From an uncultured Prevotellaceae bacterium (lineage in GTDB: Bacteria > Bacteroidota > Bacteroidia > Bacteroidales > Muribaculaceae): DNA of 64,000 nt. The notes beneath the pieces were generated by a model. That model was not told the origin of the DNA and ran no database searches. It saw only the letters and a program-made list of their open reading frames with translations. A program made the translations under genes and the position numbers. Shown here one piece after another: positions 50,569-58,336 of the stretch (the stretch's first letter is position 1; each line of letters begins with the position of its first letter). The stretch spans positions 25,953 to 89,952 of the forward strand of contig ONKU01000015.1 in NCBI GenBank assembly GCA_900318535.1. The letters run 5' to 3'.

Positions 50569-50605
50569 GGCAGGTTCCCGTTGTGGACGGGGACCTGCCT
50601 TTTTT
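50569..50605 (+). terminator. terminator after dockerin protein 1
   Basis: GGCAGGT (50569-50575) pairs with ACCTGCC (50593-50599) with an inner CCCGT/ACGGGG stem, then six T. Confidence 0.85.
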
Positions 50606-50638
50606 AGGTAAATATTGCACATTTGCTCGGTAAATGTT

Positions 50639-50668
50639 TTGCTATGTTCATGGGTTTCGCTAACTTTG
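50639..50668 (+). promoter_or_regulatory. promoter of dockerin protein 2
   Basis: TTG (50639-50641), 19-base spacer, TAACTTTG (50661-50668). The leader is about 90 bases. Confidence 0.6.
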
Positions 50669-50761
50669 CTGCGCAATGGGGCCTGAATGCCCTGAATACA
50701 TGAGTACCAGATTATTATTAGCATAGTTCTTTTATTATCAATATTTAAAAACTAGTTTTAT

Positions 50762-52180
50762 ATGAAGAAGATTTCTAAACTCATGACTGCAGCGCTGATC
50801 GCGCTGGCTTCTTTCGTGCCCGCTTTGGCCGGAACACTGACATTGTACAATTACGAGTCAGAGACCTACTTTGTACCCATCAATTCGATGTGGTTTGACA
50901 CTCCTGGAAACACGACTCAGGTGCTTTATCCTGCCACCGATCTGACTGACATGGTGGGCAAGGAAATCAAGGCCATCACATTCTATACCGATGAGGATGG
51001 CGTGAAAATGAACGGTGGTTCACTGGATATCTACATGGGCGAGACCTCAGTATCGGTTATGACCGATTATGTTGATGGCTTGACTCTGGTGGGAACTGTC
51101 TCATTGACTCAAAGTGCTGAAACTGAACTGACGTTGACGTTTGACACCCCATATTTGTACCAGGGTGGCAACCTCGTGTTCGGTAATGTAGTGAAGACTG
51201 CCGGTAACATGACAATGACTTATTTTGGAGGCCAGGAAGTGAATTATAACAACTGCGTTTTTTATGGCGCTGGAGGTAAGCAATTCAAGCAGTTCCTGCC
51301 CAAGACCACCTTTACCTATGGTAGTGATGAACCCGTTGAGATTACTTCTTACACGGTTGTGGGTCCTGGATCCATTTTTGGTAGCAACTGGAACACCGAA
51401 GACACCAGCAACGACATGGTTCTGGACGAGGCAACCGGCATCTACAGCTGGAATAAGGAAGACGTAGCCCTCTATGGTAACTTTGACTTTAAGGTTGTTG
51501 GTAACCACAGCTACGAGATCTATGAGTGGCCCGTTGGTCCCTATAACTGGACTGCAAACGTACCTGAGGAAGGCATGTATAGCATCGCCATCACCTTCGA
51601 CCCCAATGCTGAAGAGGACTACCGCATCACTTGCACCTTGGTTAAGACTGGCGATATCGCACCGGTTGAGCACACTTACACTGTTGCTGGTACTGAGAAT
51701 CTGTTTGGCAGCAATTGGGCTCCTGGAGACGCTGATAACGACATGGTGAAGGGTGATGATGGCATCTACACCTGGGCCAAGAACAATGTAACTTTTGCGG
51801 AACCTGCCGCTATTGAGTTTAAGGTCGTTCAAGACCACTCTTGGGACTATGCATGGCCCTCGAGCAACTGGCATCATGATATTACCGAAGCCGGCACCTA
51901 CGACTTTGTCATTACTTTCAACCCCAGCGCTGAAGACGAGAACAAGATTACCTTCACAGCTAACAAGCATGGTGAGCCCCAGGGCCTGCGTGGTGACGTG
52001 AACAAAGACAATGAAGTGAACATCGCCGATGTGACCGCTCTGATTGACTACCTGTTGAGCCAGGATGCTAGCGACGTCAACCTCGTTAACGCTGACTGCA
52101 ACCTCGACGAAGAAGTGAACATTGCCGACGTGACCGCTCTGATCGACTATCTGTTGTCACAGGCTTGGCCCAACGAGTAA
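50762..52180 (+). CDS. secreted dockerin protein with repeated beta-sandwich domains
   Basis: 472 residues. The signal peptide is almost the same as that of the preceding gene (MKKISKLMTAALIALASFVPA). The N-terminal part (about 55-185) is a third copy of the module seen in the upstream protein (TDLTDMVGKEIKAITFYTD, FDTPYLYQGGNLVF, FLPKTTFTYG). Two tandem domains follow (about 198-295 and 300-405), with YTVVGPGSIFGSNWN / YTVAGTENLFGSNWA and FKVVGNHSYEIYEWP / FKVVQDHSWDYAWP, resembling SusE-like or carbohydrate-binding beta-sandwiches. Residues 411-472 are two dockerin loops. Glycan binding is a guess. Confidence 0.76.
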   Translation: MKKISKLMTAALIALASFVPALAGTLTLYNYESETYFVPINSMWFDTPGNTTQVLYPATDLTDMVGKEIKAITFYTDEDGVKMNGGSLDIYMGETSVSVMTDYVDGLTLVGTVSLTQSAETELTLTFDTPYLYQGGNLVFGNVVKTAGNMTMTYFGGQEVNYNNCVFYGAGGKQFKQFLPKTTFTYGSDEPVEITSYTVVGPGSIFGSNWNTEDTSNDMVLDEATGIYSWNKEDVALYGNFDFKVVGNHSYEIYEWPVGPYNWTANVPEEGMYSIAITFDPNAEEDYRITCTLVKTGDIAPVEHTYTVAGTENLFGSNWAPGDADNDMVKGDDGIYTWAKNNVTFAEPAAIEFKVVQDHSWDYAWPSSNWHHDITEAGTYDFVITFNPSAEDENKITFTANKHGEPQGLRGDVNKDNEVNIADVTALIDYLLSQDASDVNLVNADCNLDEEVNIADVTALIDYLLSQAWPNE

Positions 52181-52206
52181 GCGGTAAGCATTTTATTGAT
52201 TAACTG

Positions 52207-52247
52207 TCGTGGGACAAGGCATCCGGCTCTTGTCCCGCGATTGTTTT
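52207..52247 (+). terminator. terminator after dockerin protein 2
   Basis: GTGGGACAAG (52209-52218) pairs with CTTGTCCCGC (52229-52238) including one G-U pair, then a T-rich tail. Confidence 0.8.
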
Positions 52248-52379
52248 ATTAGATCACTTAATAGGCTGGTTTTTAATAATTTTGATAGGTTGCGCTGTGG
52301 AAAAGTTTTCCGAAAAATTTTGTAAATAATTGATATTCAGTATTCTAAATTTTTACAGAGTCCAAAAAGTTTTCCAAAA

Positions 52380-52410
52380 TGAAATTTTCCTGAAATTTTC
52401 CTGAAAAATT
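52380..52410. repeat. direct repeats upstream of the nrdD promoter
   Basis: TGAAATTTTCC occurs twice in direct succession (52380-52390, 52391-52401), then a partial third copy. It abuts the nrdD promoter, where a regulator could bind. Not a recognisable NrdR box. Confidence 0.5.
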
Positions 52411-52411
52411 G

Positions 52412-52442
52412 TTTGCTGTTTCATGGGGCTGTATTATCTTTG
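52412..52442 (+). promoter_or_regulatory. nrdD promoter
   Basis: TTG (52412-52414), 20-base spacer, TATCTTTG (52435-52442). The remainder of the 52181-52517 gap holds the preceding terminator, an AT-rich stretch and the direct repeats. Confidence 0.65.
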
Positions 52443-52449
52443 CAACCGC

Positions 52450-52470
52450 AAACCGGCGAGGCCGGTTTTT
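52450..52470 (+). terminator. terminator-like hairpin at the start of the nrdD leader
   Basis: AAACCGGC, loop GAG, GCCGGTTT, then TTT: a full intrinsic-terminator shape starting within about ten bases of the predicted transcription start. If real it would act as an attenuator or stabilise the 5' end. Confidence 0.5.
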
Positions 52471-52517
52471 TATCGATAGCAATTACTGAAAAACCTTTAC
52501 TTTTTGATAAACAGAAT

Positions 52518-54725
52518 ATGATCCAGACTGTTCTTAAACGTGATGGCCGCGTCGTCGGCTACAATGAGGAAAAAATCAAGGCTGCAATCCGCAAGGCGAT
52601 GCTCGCCACCGATGCTGGCGAGGACGAAGCGCTCATCCAGCGCATTGCTGACCGCATTGGCCATCGTGGCCGTGCCCAGATGAGCGTCGAGGACATTCAG
52701 GACCAGGTGGAGCTGGAACTGATGAAGAGCCCCCGCAAGGAGGTGGCCCGCTGCTATATCAACTATCGTCAGAAACGTAGCGTTGCCCGCAAAGCCAAAA
52801 CGCGCGACCTGTTCCTGGAAATCATCAATGCCAAGAATAACGACGTCACCCGCGAGAACGCCAACATGAATGCCGACACGCCTGCCGGCATGATGATGAA
52901 GTTTGCCAGCGAGACCACCAAGCCCTTCGTCGACGACTACCTGTTGAGCGAGGAAGCACGTGAAGCCGTGCGCGGCAATTACCTGCATATCCACGACAAG
53001 GACTATTATCCCACCAAGAGTCTCACCTGCGTGCAGCACCCGCTGGACAAGGTGCTCAAGCAGGGCTACATGGCTGGCCACGGCGAGTCGCGCCCAGCCA
53101 AGCGCATCGAGACGGCCGGTGTCATCGCCTGCATCACGATGGAGACCGCCCAGAACGAGATGCACGGCGGTCAGGCGATTCCCGCCTTTGACTTCTACCT
53201 GGCCCCCTACGTACGCCGTGCCTATGTCGAGGAGGTGAAGAACCTGGAGGCGCTCATGGGGCAGGACTACAGCCGCCTCTATGACGTGAAAATCGACGAC
53301 TATGTCGAGAGCGAACTGGATTTTCTGCAGGGTGACGACCGCATCATGCACCATGCCATCAACAGGACGGTGCGTCGTGTGCACCAGGCGATGGAGGCCT
53401 TTATCCACAACATGAACACCATCCACTCGCGCGGTGGCAACCAGGTCGTGTTCAGCTCCATCAACTATGGCACCGACACCAGTGCCGAGGGACGTTGCAT
53501 CATCCGCGAACTGCTTAAATCGACTTATCGTGGTGTGGGCAACGGTTCCACGGCCATTTTCCCCATTCAGATCTGGAAAAAGAAGACCGGCGTGAGCTAC
53601 AAGCCCGATGACCCCAACTATGACCTTTATCAGCTCGCCTGCAAGGTGACGGCAAGGCGTTTCTTCCCCAATTTCGTCAATCTGGACGCCACCTACAACT
53701 ACCACGAGCAGTGGCGCGCCGACGATCCCGAACGATACAAGCATGAGGTGGCCACGATGGGATGCCGCACCCGCGTGTTTGAGAACCGATTTGGCGAAAA
53801 GACCTCCATCGGTCGCGGCAACCTGTCGTTCTCGACCATCAACATTGTGCGTCTGGCCATCGAGTGCATGGACATTAAGGACAAGCAGGAGCGCATCGAC
53901 CGCTTTTTCGCCAAGTTGGACAATATGCTGGAAGTCACTGCCCGACAGCTTGATGCCCGCTATCAGTACCAAAAGACCGCGATGGCCAAGCAGTTCCCCC
54001 TGCTCATGTCGCAGCTGTGGAACGGTGCCAGCGATCTGGGCCCCAACGACAGGGTCGAAAGCGTCATCAACCAGGGTACCCTGGGCATCGGCTTCATCGG
54101 CCTTGCCGAGTGCCTGATTGCCCTCGTCGGTCATCATCATGGCGAGAGCGACGAGGCCCAGCAGTTGGGTATCAAGATTGTGACCTACATGCGCGACCGC
54201 GTCAATGACTTCAGTGAGCGTTACAGGCACAATTATAGCGTGCTCGCCACGCCGGCCGAGGGCCTGTCTGGCAAGTTCACCCGCCGTGACCGCAAGGACT
54301 TCGGCGAAATCCCCGGCGTGACCGACAAGATTTACTACACCAACAGCAACCACGTTCCCGTCTATTACAAGTGCTCTCCCAAGCACAAGGCCGAGATCGA
54401 GGCGCCTTACCACGAGCTGACCCGCGGCGGCCACATCTTCTATGTCGAGATTGATGGCGACGCCACCCACAACCCCGAGGCGATTGCCAACGTGGTTGAT
54501 CTCATGGACAAGTACAACATGGGCTACTGCTCGGTGAACCACAACCGCAACCGTTGCATGGACTGCGGCTACGAGGACGCCACCGACGACCTGCATGAGT
54601 GCCCCAGCTGCCACGGTCACAACATCGACCGCCTGCAGCGCATCACCGGCTATCTCGTTGGTACGACCGACCGCTGGAACAGCGGCAAACTCGCCGAGCT
54701 CAAAGACCGCGTCGTACATAAGTGA
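52518..54725 (+). CDS. nrdD: anaerobic ribonucleoside-triphosphate reductase (class III)
   Basis: 735 residues from the ATG at 52518 (MIQTVLKRDGRVVGYNEEK); an ORF start at 52413 would lie upstream of the promoter. An ATP-cone domain (about 1-90) precedes the ten-stranded barrel. Zinc-type CMDCGYEDAT and CPSCHGHN are followed by the glycyl-radical region ITGYLVGTTDRWNSGK. It reduces NTPs to dNTPs without oxygen or cobalamin. The partner activase nrdG is downstream, with a repeat element in between. It sits between the two B12-riboswitch units. Confidence 0.95.
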   Translation: MIQTVLKRDGRVVGYNEEKIKAAIRKAMLATDAGEDEALIQRIADRIGHRGRAQMSVEDIQDQVELELMKSPRKEVARCYINYRQKRSVARKAKTRDLFLEIINAKNNDVTRENANMNADTPAGMMMKFASETTKPFVDDYLLSEEAREAVRGNYLHIHDKDYYPTKSLTCVQHPLDKVLKQGYMAGHGESRPAKRIETAGVIACITMETAQNEMHGGQAIPAFDFYLAPYVRRAYVEEVKNLEALMGQDYSRLYDVKIDDYVESELDFLQGDDRIMHHAINRTVRRVHQAMEAFIHNMNTIHSRGGNQVVFSSINYGTDTSAEGRCIIRELLKSTYRGVGNGSTAIFPIQIWKKKTGVSYKPDDPNYDLYQLACKVTARRFFPNFVNLDATYNYHEQWRADDPERYKHEVATMGCRTRVFENRFGEKTSIGRGNLSFSTINIVRLAIECMDIKDKQERIDRFFAKLDNMLEVTARQLDARYQYQKTAMAKQFPLLMSQLWNGASDLGPNDRVESVINQGTLGIGFIGLAECLIALVGHHHGESDEAQQLGIKIVTYMRDRVNDFSERYRHNYSVLATPAEGLSGKFTRRDRKDFGEIPGVTDKIYYTNSNHVPVYYKCSPKHKAEIEAPYHELTRGGHIFYVEIDGDATHNPEAIANVVDLMDKYNMGYCSVNHNRNRCMDCGYEDATDDLHECPSCHGHNIDRLQRITGYLVGTTDRWNSGKLAELKDRVVHK

Positions 54726-54740
54726 TTTCATGGGCTTCAA

Positions 54741-54813
54741 GCTTTAGGTGTTAGGCTTTTGGGATACGACCCTCCTGGCACCTAAAACCTGATGCCTAAA
54801 ACCTAGAACCTAA
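54741..54813. repeat. TTAGG/CCTAA-type intergenic repeat, copy d
   Basis: TTTAGGTGTTAGGCTTT (about 54743-54760), a short loop, then four CCTAAAACCT-like units in inverse orientation ending directly at the nrdG ATG. Same architecture as copies a and b. Confidence 0.7.
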
Positions 54814-55302
54814 ATGCTCCGCATTCTGCACATCGTTGAGGGTACCAGCGTTGATGGGCCGGGCCTGCGAACGTCAATCTACATGGCGGGCTGCAACCAT
54901 CGTTGCCCGGGCTGCCATAATCCCGACTCTTGGGACTTTGGGGGTGGGGAAGAGCGCACCCTCGACGAGCTGATGCGGGTCATTGCTTATAACGAGGCGC
55001 CCGTCACCCTCAGCGGCGGCGACCCCCTGCTTCAGCCCCAGGGAACACGAGCCCTCATCCACCGCATCAAGCAGGAATTGGGCTATAACGTCTGGTGCTT
55101 CACGGGTTACACCTGGGAGGAGATAGAAAAGAATCCCTCCTTGCTCGATGTGGTCAGTGAACTGGATGTCCTCGTTGACGGCCCCTTTGTGATGGCCGAG
55201 CGTGATATCAGCCTGCGATTCAGGGGAAGCCGCAATCAGCGCCTCATCGACGTCCAGCGCACGCTGGCGACGGGTCAAATTGCCCTTTGGGAGGGCGCAT
55301 GA
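54814..55302 (+). CDS. nrdG: anaerobic ribonucleotide reductase activating protein
   Basis: 162 residues. Radical SAM CNHRCPGC (CxxxCxxC, about 27-34), SAM motif TLSGGDPLLQPQ, conserved VWCFTGYTWEE and LVDGPFV. It makes the glycyl radical in NrdD. The start codon directly abuts the repeat. Confidence 0.95.
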   Translation: MLRILHIVEGTSVDGPGLRTSIYMAGCNHRCPGCHNPDSWDFGGGEERTLDELMRVIAYNEAPVTLSGGDPLLQPQGTRALIHRIKQELGYNVWCFTGYTWEEIEKNPSLLDVVSELDVLVDGPFVMAERDISLRFRGSRNQRLIDVQRTLATGQIALWEGA

Positions 55303-55319
55303 AAAAATCGTCTCATTTC

Positions 55320-55350
55320 TTGTGCGGTTGAGATAATCATTGTAATTTTG
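55320..55350 (+). promoter_or_regulatory. promoter of the second B12-riboswitch unit
   Basis: TTG (55320-55322), 20-base spacer, TAATTTTG (55343-55350), 21 bases before the aptamer. Confidence 0.6.
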
Positions 55351-55370
55351 CACCTAAGAATAACGTGTTG

Positions 55371-55560
55371 AGGTTCCTTGTGCTGCGACGAGTGGTACAA
55401 GGATCAAAAGGGAACCAGGTGAGACTCCTGGACAGTACCCGCTGCTGTAACTCCCTCGACAAGACATCGCTCGGCATGCATGCCACTGGTTGCAACATCG
55501 CGCTGCATCATCACCGGGAAGGCGCCGAAAGCGATGGGGGAGAAGTCAGAAGACCTGCCT
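55371..55560 (+). promoter_or_regulatory. cobalamin riboswitch 2
   Basis: GGTTCC start, AAAAGGGAACCAGGTGAGAC, ACAG...GCTGCTGTAACTCCC, long variable arms, and the B12 box AGTCAGAAGACCTGCC (55544-55559), identical to that of riboswitch 1. About 160 bases lie between it and the next start codon, with a CCACA/TGTGG hairpin near 55685-55701; the switching mechanism may differ from riboswitch 1. Confidence 0.93.
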
Positions 55561-55720
55561 ACACACGGCCTGTATTGTGGTTCACGTGGCATTTGAACCT
55601 TGGCGAAGCAGATGATGCGGATCATTCTCTGTCCGTTTTCATGACGTCACAACGGCCCTCAGTGGCCTCTCATGTCGCCTGATCCACAAAAAGGATGTGG
55701 AACTATTAATGTGATGTGAG

Positions 55721-58291
55721 ATGAAGAAACCGTTACTTCTCGTTTTGGCTATGATGGCGGCTTGGACGGCAAATGCCCAGAATTCGCCTTACATTGCCCA
55801 TGTTTATGACTACCTGCCTGCTCCTGGCCAGTTCGTGAACCAGTTTCCTGCCTATAAACCCGGCTTTACTCAAGACAGCATCAATGCGCTGGTCGAAGCA
55901 TCGCTGTGCGGAAAATCTGTTGGTGGAACCATCAGCCTGGGGAGTTTTGGCGGTTACATCGTCTTTGGCTTTGATCATCCGGTAGTCAATAAGCACGGCT
56001 ACGACGTTAAAATCTACGGTAACGCCATGCAAAGTCAGGCTGTGCCCGACCAGTTGGGTGGCAGTTGTGAGCCCGGCATCATCATGGTGGGCGTGGATGT
56101 GGACGGCGACGGAGTGCCCAGTAATGGCGACAAATGGTACGAAATCAAGGGTTCTGACTATGACCGGTGCCAGCACGGCTTCGAGGTGACCTACTATAAG
56201 CCAGATGAGGATAAAGTCAAGGTTCCCCACGAGAAATGGTCGTTCATCAACGATATCGAGTATGTGCACTGGACCAGCAATGACGCCAGTGATCCCGAGG
56301 GGTATGTCTGGCGCAACACCTTCCATAACCAGCCTTACTGGCCCTTGTGGAGGGAGGAAACGAAGCTCACCTTCAGGGGCACGCGGCTGCCCAATTCCTC
56401 CATCGACATGAGTAATGGCTCAGGCACCAATTGGTTCCAGCCTTTCTTTGGCGAGGGTTATGTGGACAACCTGCCTAACGCCCAGGAATCTGGTTTCATG
56501 ATTGACTGGGCCATCGATGAGGACGGCAATCCCGTTTCCCTCGATCACATTGACTTCATCAAGGTTTATGGCGCACAGCTCGACTACTGCGGATGGCTGG
56601 GTGAGGTTTCGCCCGAGGTGTGCGGTGCCGAGGATCTGCACCCCGATGCCGAGCCCGATGAGCCTGGCCCCGGCCCCGGTGACTTTACGTTTACCAACGG
56701 AATCATCTTCGTCAACGAGGACCGTTATGGCCCCAATCAGGGCTCCATCAACTATTATAATTATGACTATAACGAGATGGAGTACAACGTCTATGCCCTT
56801 GTGAACCCCACGACCAAGCTGGGTGTGACAACACAGTTCGGGCAACTGTACGGTGACAAGCTCTATCTCGTGAGCAAGCAGGCCAACAGCAGTGAGGCGT
56901 CGGGCAACACCATCGGGTCGAGGCTGGCCGTGCTTGATGCCGCTACGCTCAAGCAGCAGGGCAGCATCCTGCGTTTCGGCGAATCGCCCGACAGCGTCTA
57001 TGACGGACGCGCCTATTGTGCCCTTACGCCCACCAAGGGCTACGTGTCGACCAGTGCTGGCATCTTTGTCATCGACGTGCCCACGATGAGTGTCACGGGC
57101 GCCATCGACGGCACCTTGTCCAGCGCTAAGGGAGATTACAACAGCCTCTACCATAGCCAGTGCGGCGATATGGTGCGTTTCGGGCAGTATGTCTTTGCTG
57201 TTCAGCAGGAAAAAGGCCTGCATGTGATTGACCCCAAAACCGACGCGGTTGTGACCACCTTACCGTTCCCCGATATCGTCACCGTGTTTGTGACAGCCGG
57301 CGGTAACCTGTATGTGGCCAACAATTCTCACGAGATCTACGATTATAGCGGTGGCCCCTACGAGGCCAATTTTACCCGCATCGATCCCGTAACCCTTCAG
57401 GCCGCCGAGGTCTATCCGCTGGACGGAACGCATGGGGCCATGAGCTCATGGGGTGCTTGGCGGCCCCGCATGGTGTGTGTTGACCCTCATGCCGAGCGTG
57501 TCTATTACTACTATGACGAGTATCAGAACTATATCAGTTCCTATGACTTCACGACGCGGACGTTTACCGACCAACTCATCGTCCTGCCCGAGGGCGTCGA
57601 GATCAACTGGGACGGCACAACAGAGCGGCAGGGCCTCTACTCGGCTGCATTGAGTTTTGACCCGCACACGGGCGACATGGTGGTACAAACCACCGAGGCT
57701 GCGCCCCTGTCTTATCAGAACTTTAACCACAATTGGGTATTGTTCTATGATGCCAATACCTTGGAACTCAAGCAGCAGGTGCGTTTGCAGGATGCCTATT
57801 GGTTCCCGTCAATGGCAGTTTATCCCGACGTGTGCGCCCCGTCGCTGGCTATCGGAGACCGGCAGTTGCCACAAGGCGATTGTGAGGTGATCGACCTGAT
57901 TCATGCCGTCCATGATGCCGACAATCTGTCGGCTCTGGCCGTATCCACGGCAAGCAGTGCTGACGAGCAAATCGCCCGCGCATGGGTGGCTGGTACAGGG
58001 CTTCATGTCGAGGCCGTGTCGCCCGGAAGAACCGTTGTCACGGTCACAACCGACAGCAATGGCAAACTCGTGACGGGATCATTTGCCGTAACGGTGACAA
58101 GAACATCTATCCCCGGTGACGTGAACATGGATGGAGTGTTGACGATTGCTGATGTGACTGATCTGATCGATATCCTGTTGGGCTCGGTACTTACCGTTTA
58201 CGACATGGGAGCGGCAGATGTTGACCGGGATGGCCATATCACGATTGCAGACGTTACTGAGCTCATTGACATCTTGTTAAGTAGAAACTAA
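55721..58291 (+). CDS. fusion: B12-locus surface domain + BtuG-like propeller + dockerin
   Basis: 856 residues. Signal peptide (MKKPLLLVLAMMAAWTANAQ). Residues about 22-310 are the same domain as in the third gene of the btuB unit (YIAHVYDYLPAPGQFVNQFP, LGSFGGYIVFGFDHPVVN, CEPGIIMVGVDVDGDG, HIDFIKVYGAQLDYCGWLGE). A Pro/Gly linker follows. Residues about 325-710 form a YncE/DUF5074-like propeller (FTNGIIFVNEDRYGPNQGSI, DKLYLVSKQANSSEASGNTI, GNLYVANNSHEIYDYSGG). An Ig-like stretch and two dockerin loops (799-856) end it. No lipobox, so it is probably secreted and held by its dockerin. Cobalamin binding is inferred from the propeller and riboswitch. Confidence 0.8.
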   Translation: MKKPLLLVLAMMAAWTANAQNSPYIAHVYDYLPAPGQFVNQFPAYKPGFTQDSINALVEASLCGKSVGGTISLGSFGGYIVFGFDHPVVNKHGYDVKIYGNAMQSQAVPDQLGGSCEPGIIMVGVDVDGDGVPSNGDKWYEIKGSDYDRCQHGFEVTYYKPDEDKVKVPHEKWSFINDIEYVHWTSNDASDPEGYVWRNTFHNQPYWPLWREETKLTFRGTRLPNSSIDMSNGSGTNWFQPFFGEGYVDNLPNAQESGFMIDWAIDEDGNPVSLDHIDFIKVYGAQLDYCGWLGEVSPEVCGAEDLHPDAEPDEPGPGPGDFTFTNGIIFVNEDRYGPNQGSINYYNYDYNEMEYNVYALVNPTTKLGVTTQFGQLYGDKLYLVSKQANSSEASGNTIGSRLAVLDAATLKQQGSILRFGESPDSVYDGRAYCALTPTKGYVSTSAGIFVIDVPTMSVTGAIDGTLSSAKGDYNSLYHSQCGDMVRFGQYVFAVQQEKGLHVIDPKTDAVVTTLPFPDIVTVFVTAGGNLYVANNSHEIYDYSGGPYEANFTRIDPVTLQAAEVYPLDGTHGAMSSWGAWRPRMVCVDPHAERVYYYYDEYQNYISSYDFTTRTFTDQLIVLPEGVEINWDGTTERQGLYSAALSFDPHTGDMVVQTTEAAPLSYQNFNHNWVLFYDANTLELKQQVRLQDAYWFPSMAVYPDVCAPSLAIGDRQLPQGDCEVIDLIHAVHDADNLSALAVSTASSADEQIARAWVAGTGLHVEAVSPGRTVVTVTTDSNGKLVTGSFAVTVTRTSIPGDVNMDGVLTIADVTDLIDILLGSVLTVYDMGAADVDRDGHITIADVTELIDILLSRN

Positions 58292-58336
58292 CAGAGAATT
58301 ATCATAAAGTTTAACCTATTAAAATTCAAAATCAAC

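Noticed and set aside
52413-52517. Longer N-terminus for NrdD
   Set aside because: It starts upstream of the predicted transcription start and precedes the ATP-cone without similarity.
52497-54740. 747-codon open frame antisense to nrdD
   Set aside because: Same cause; nrdD is certain by its motifs.
55365-55682. 105-codon ORF in the second riboswitch
   Set aside because: It lies inside the conserved aptamer; no signal peptide or family.
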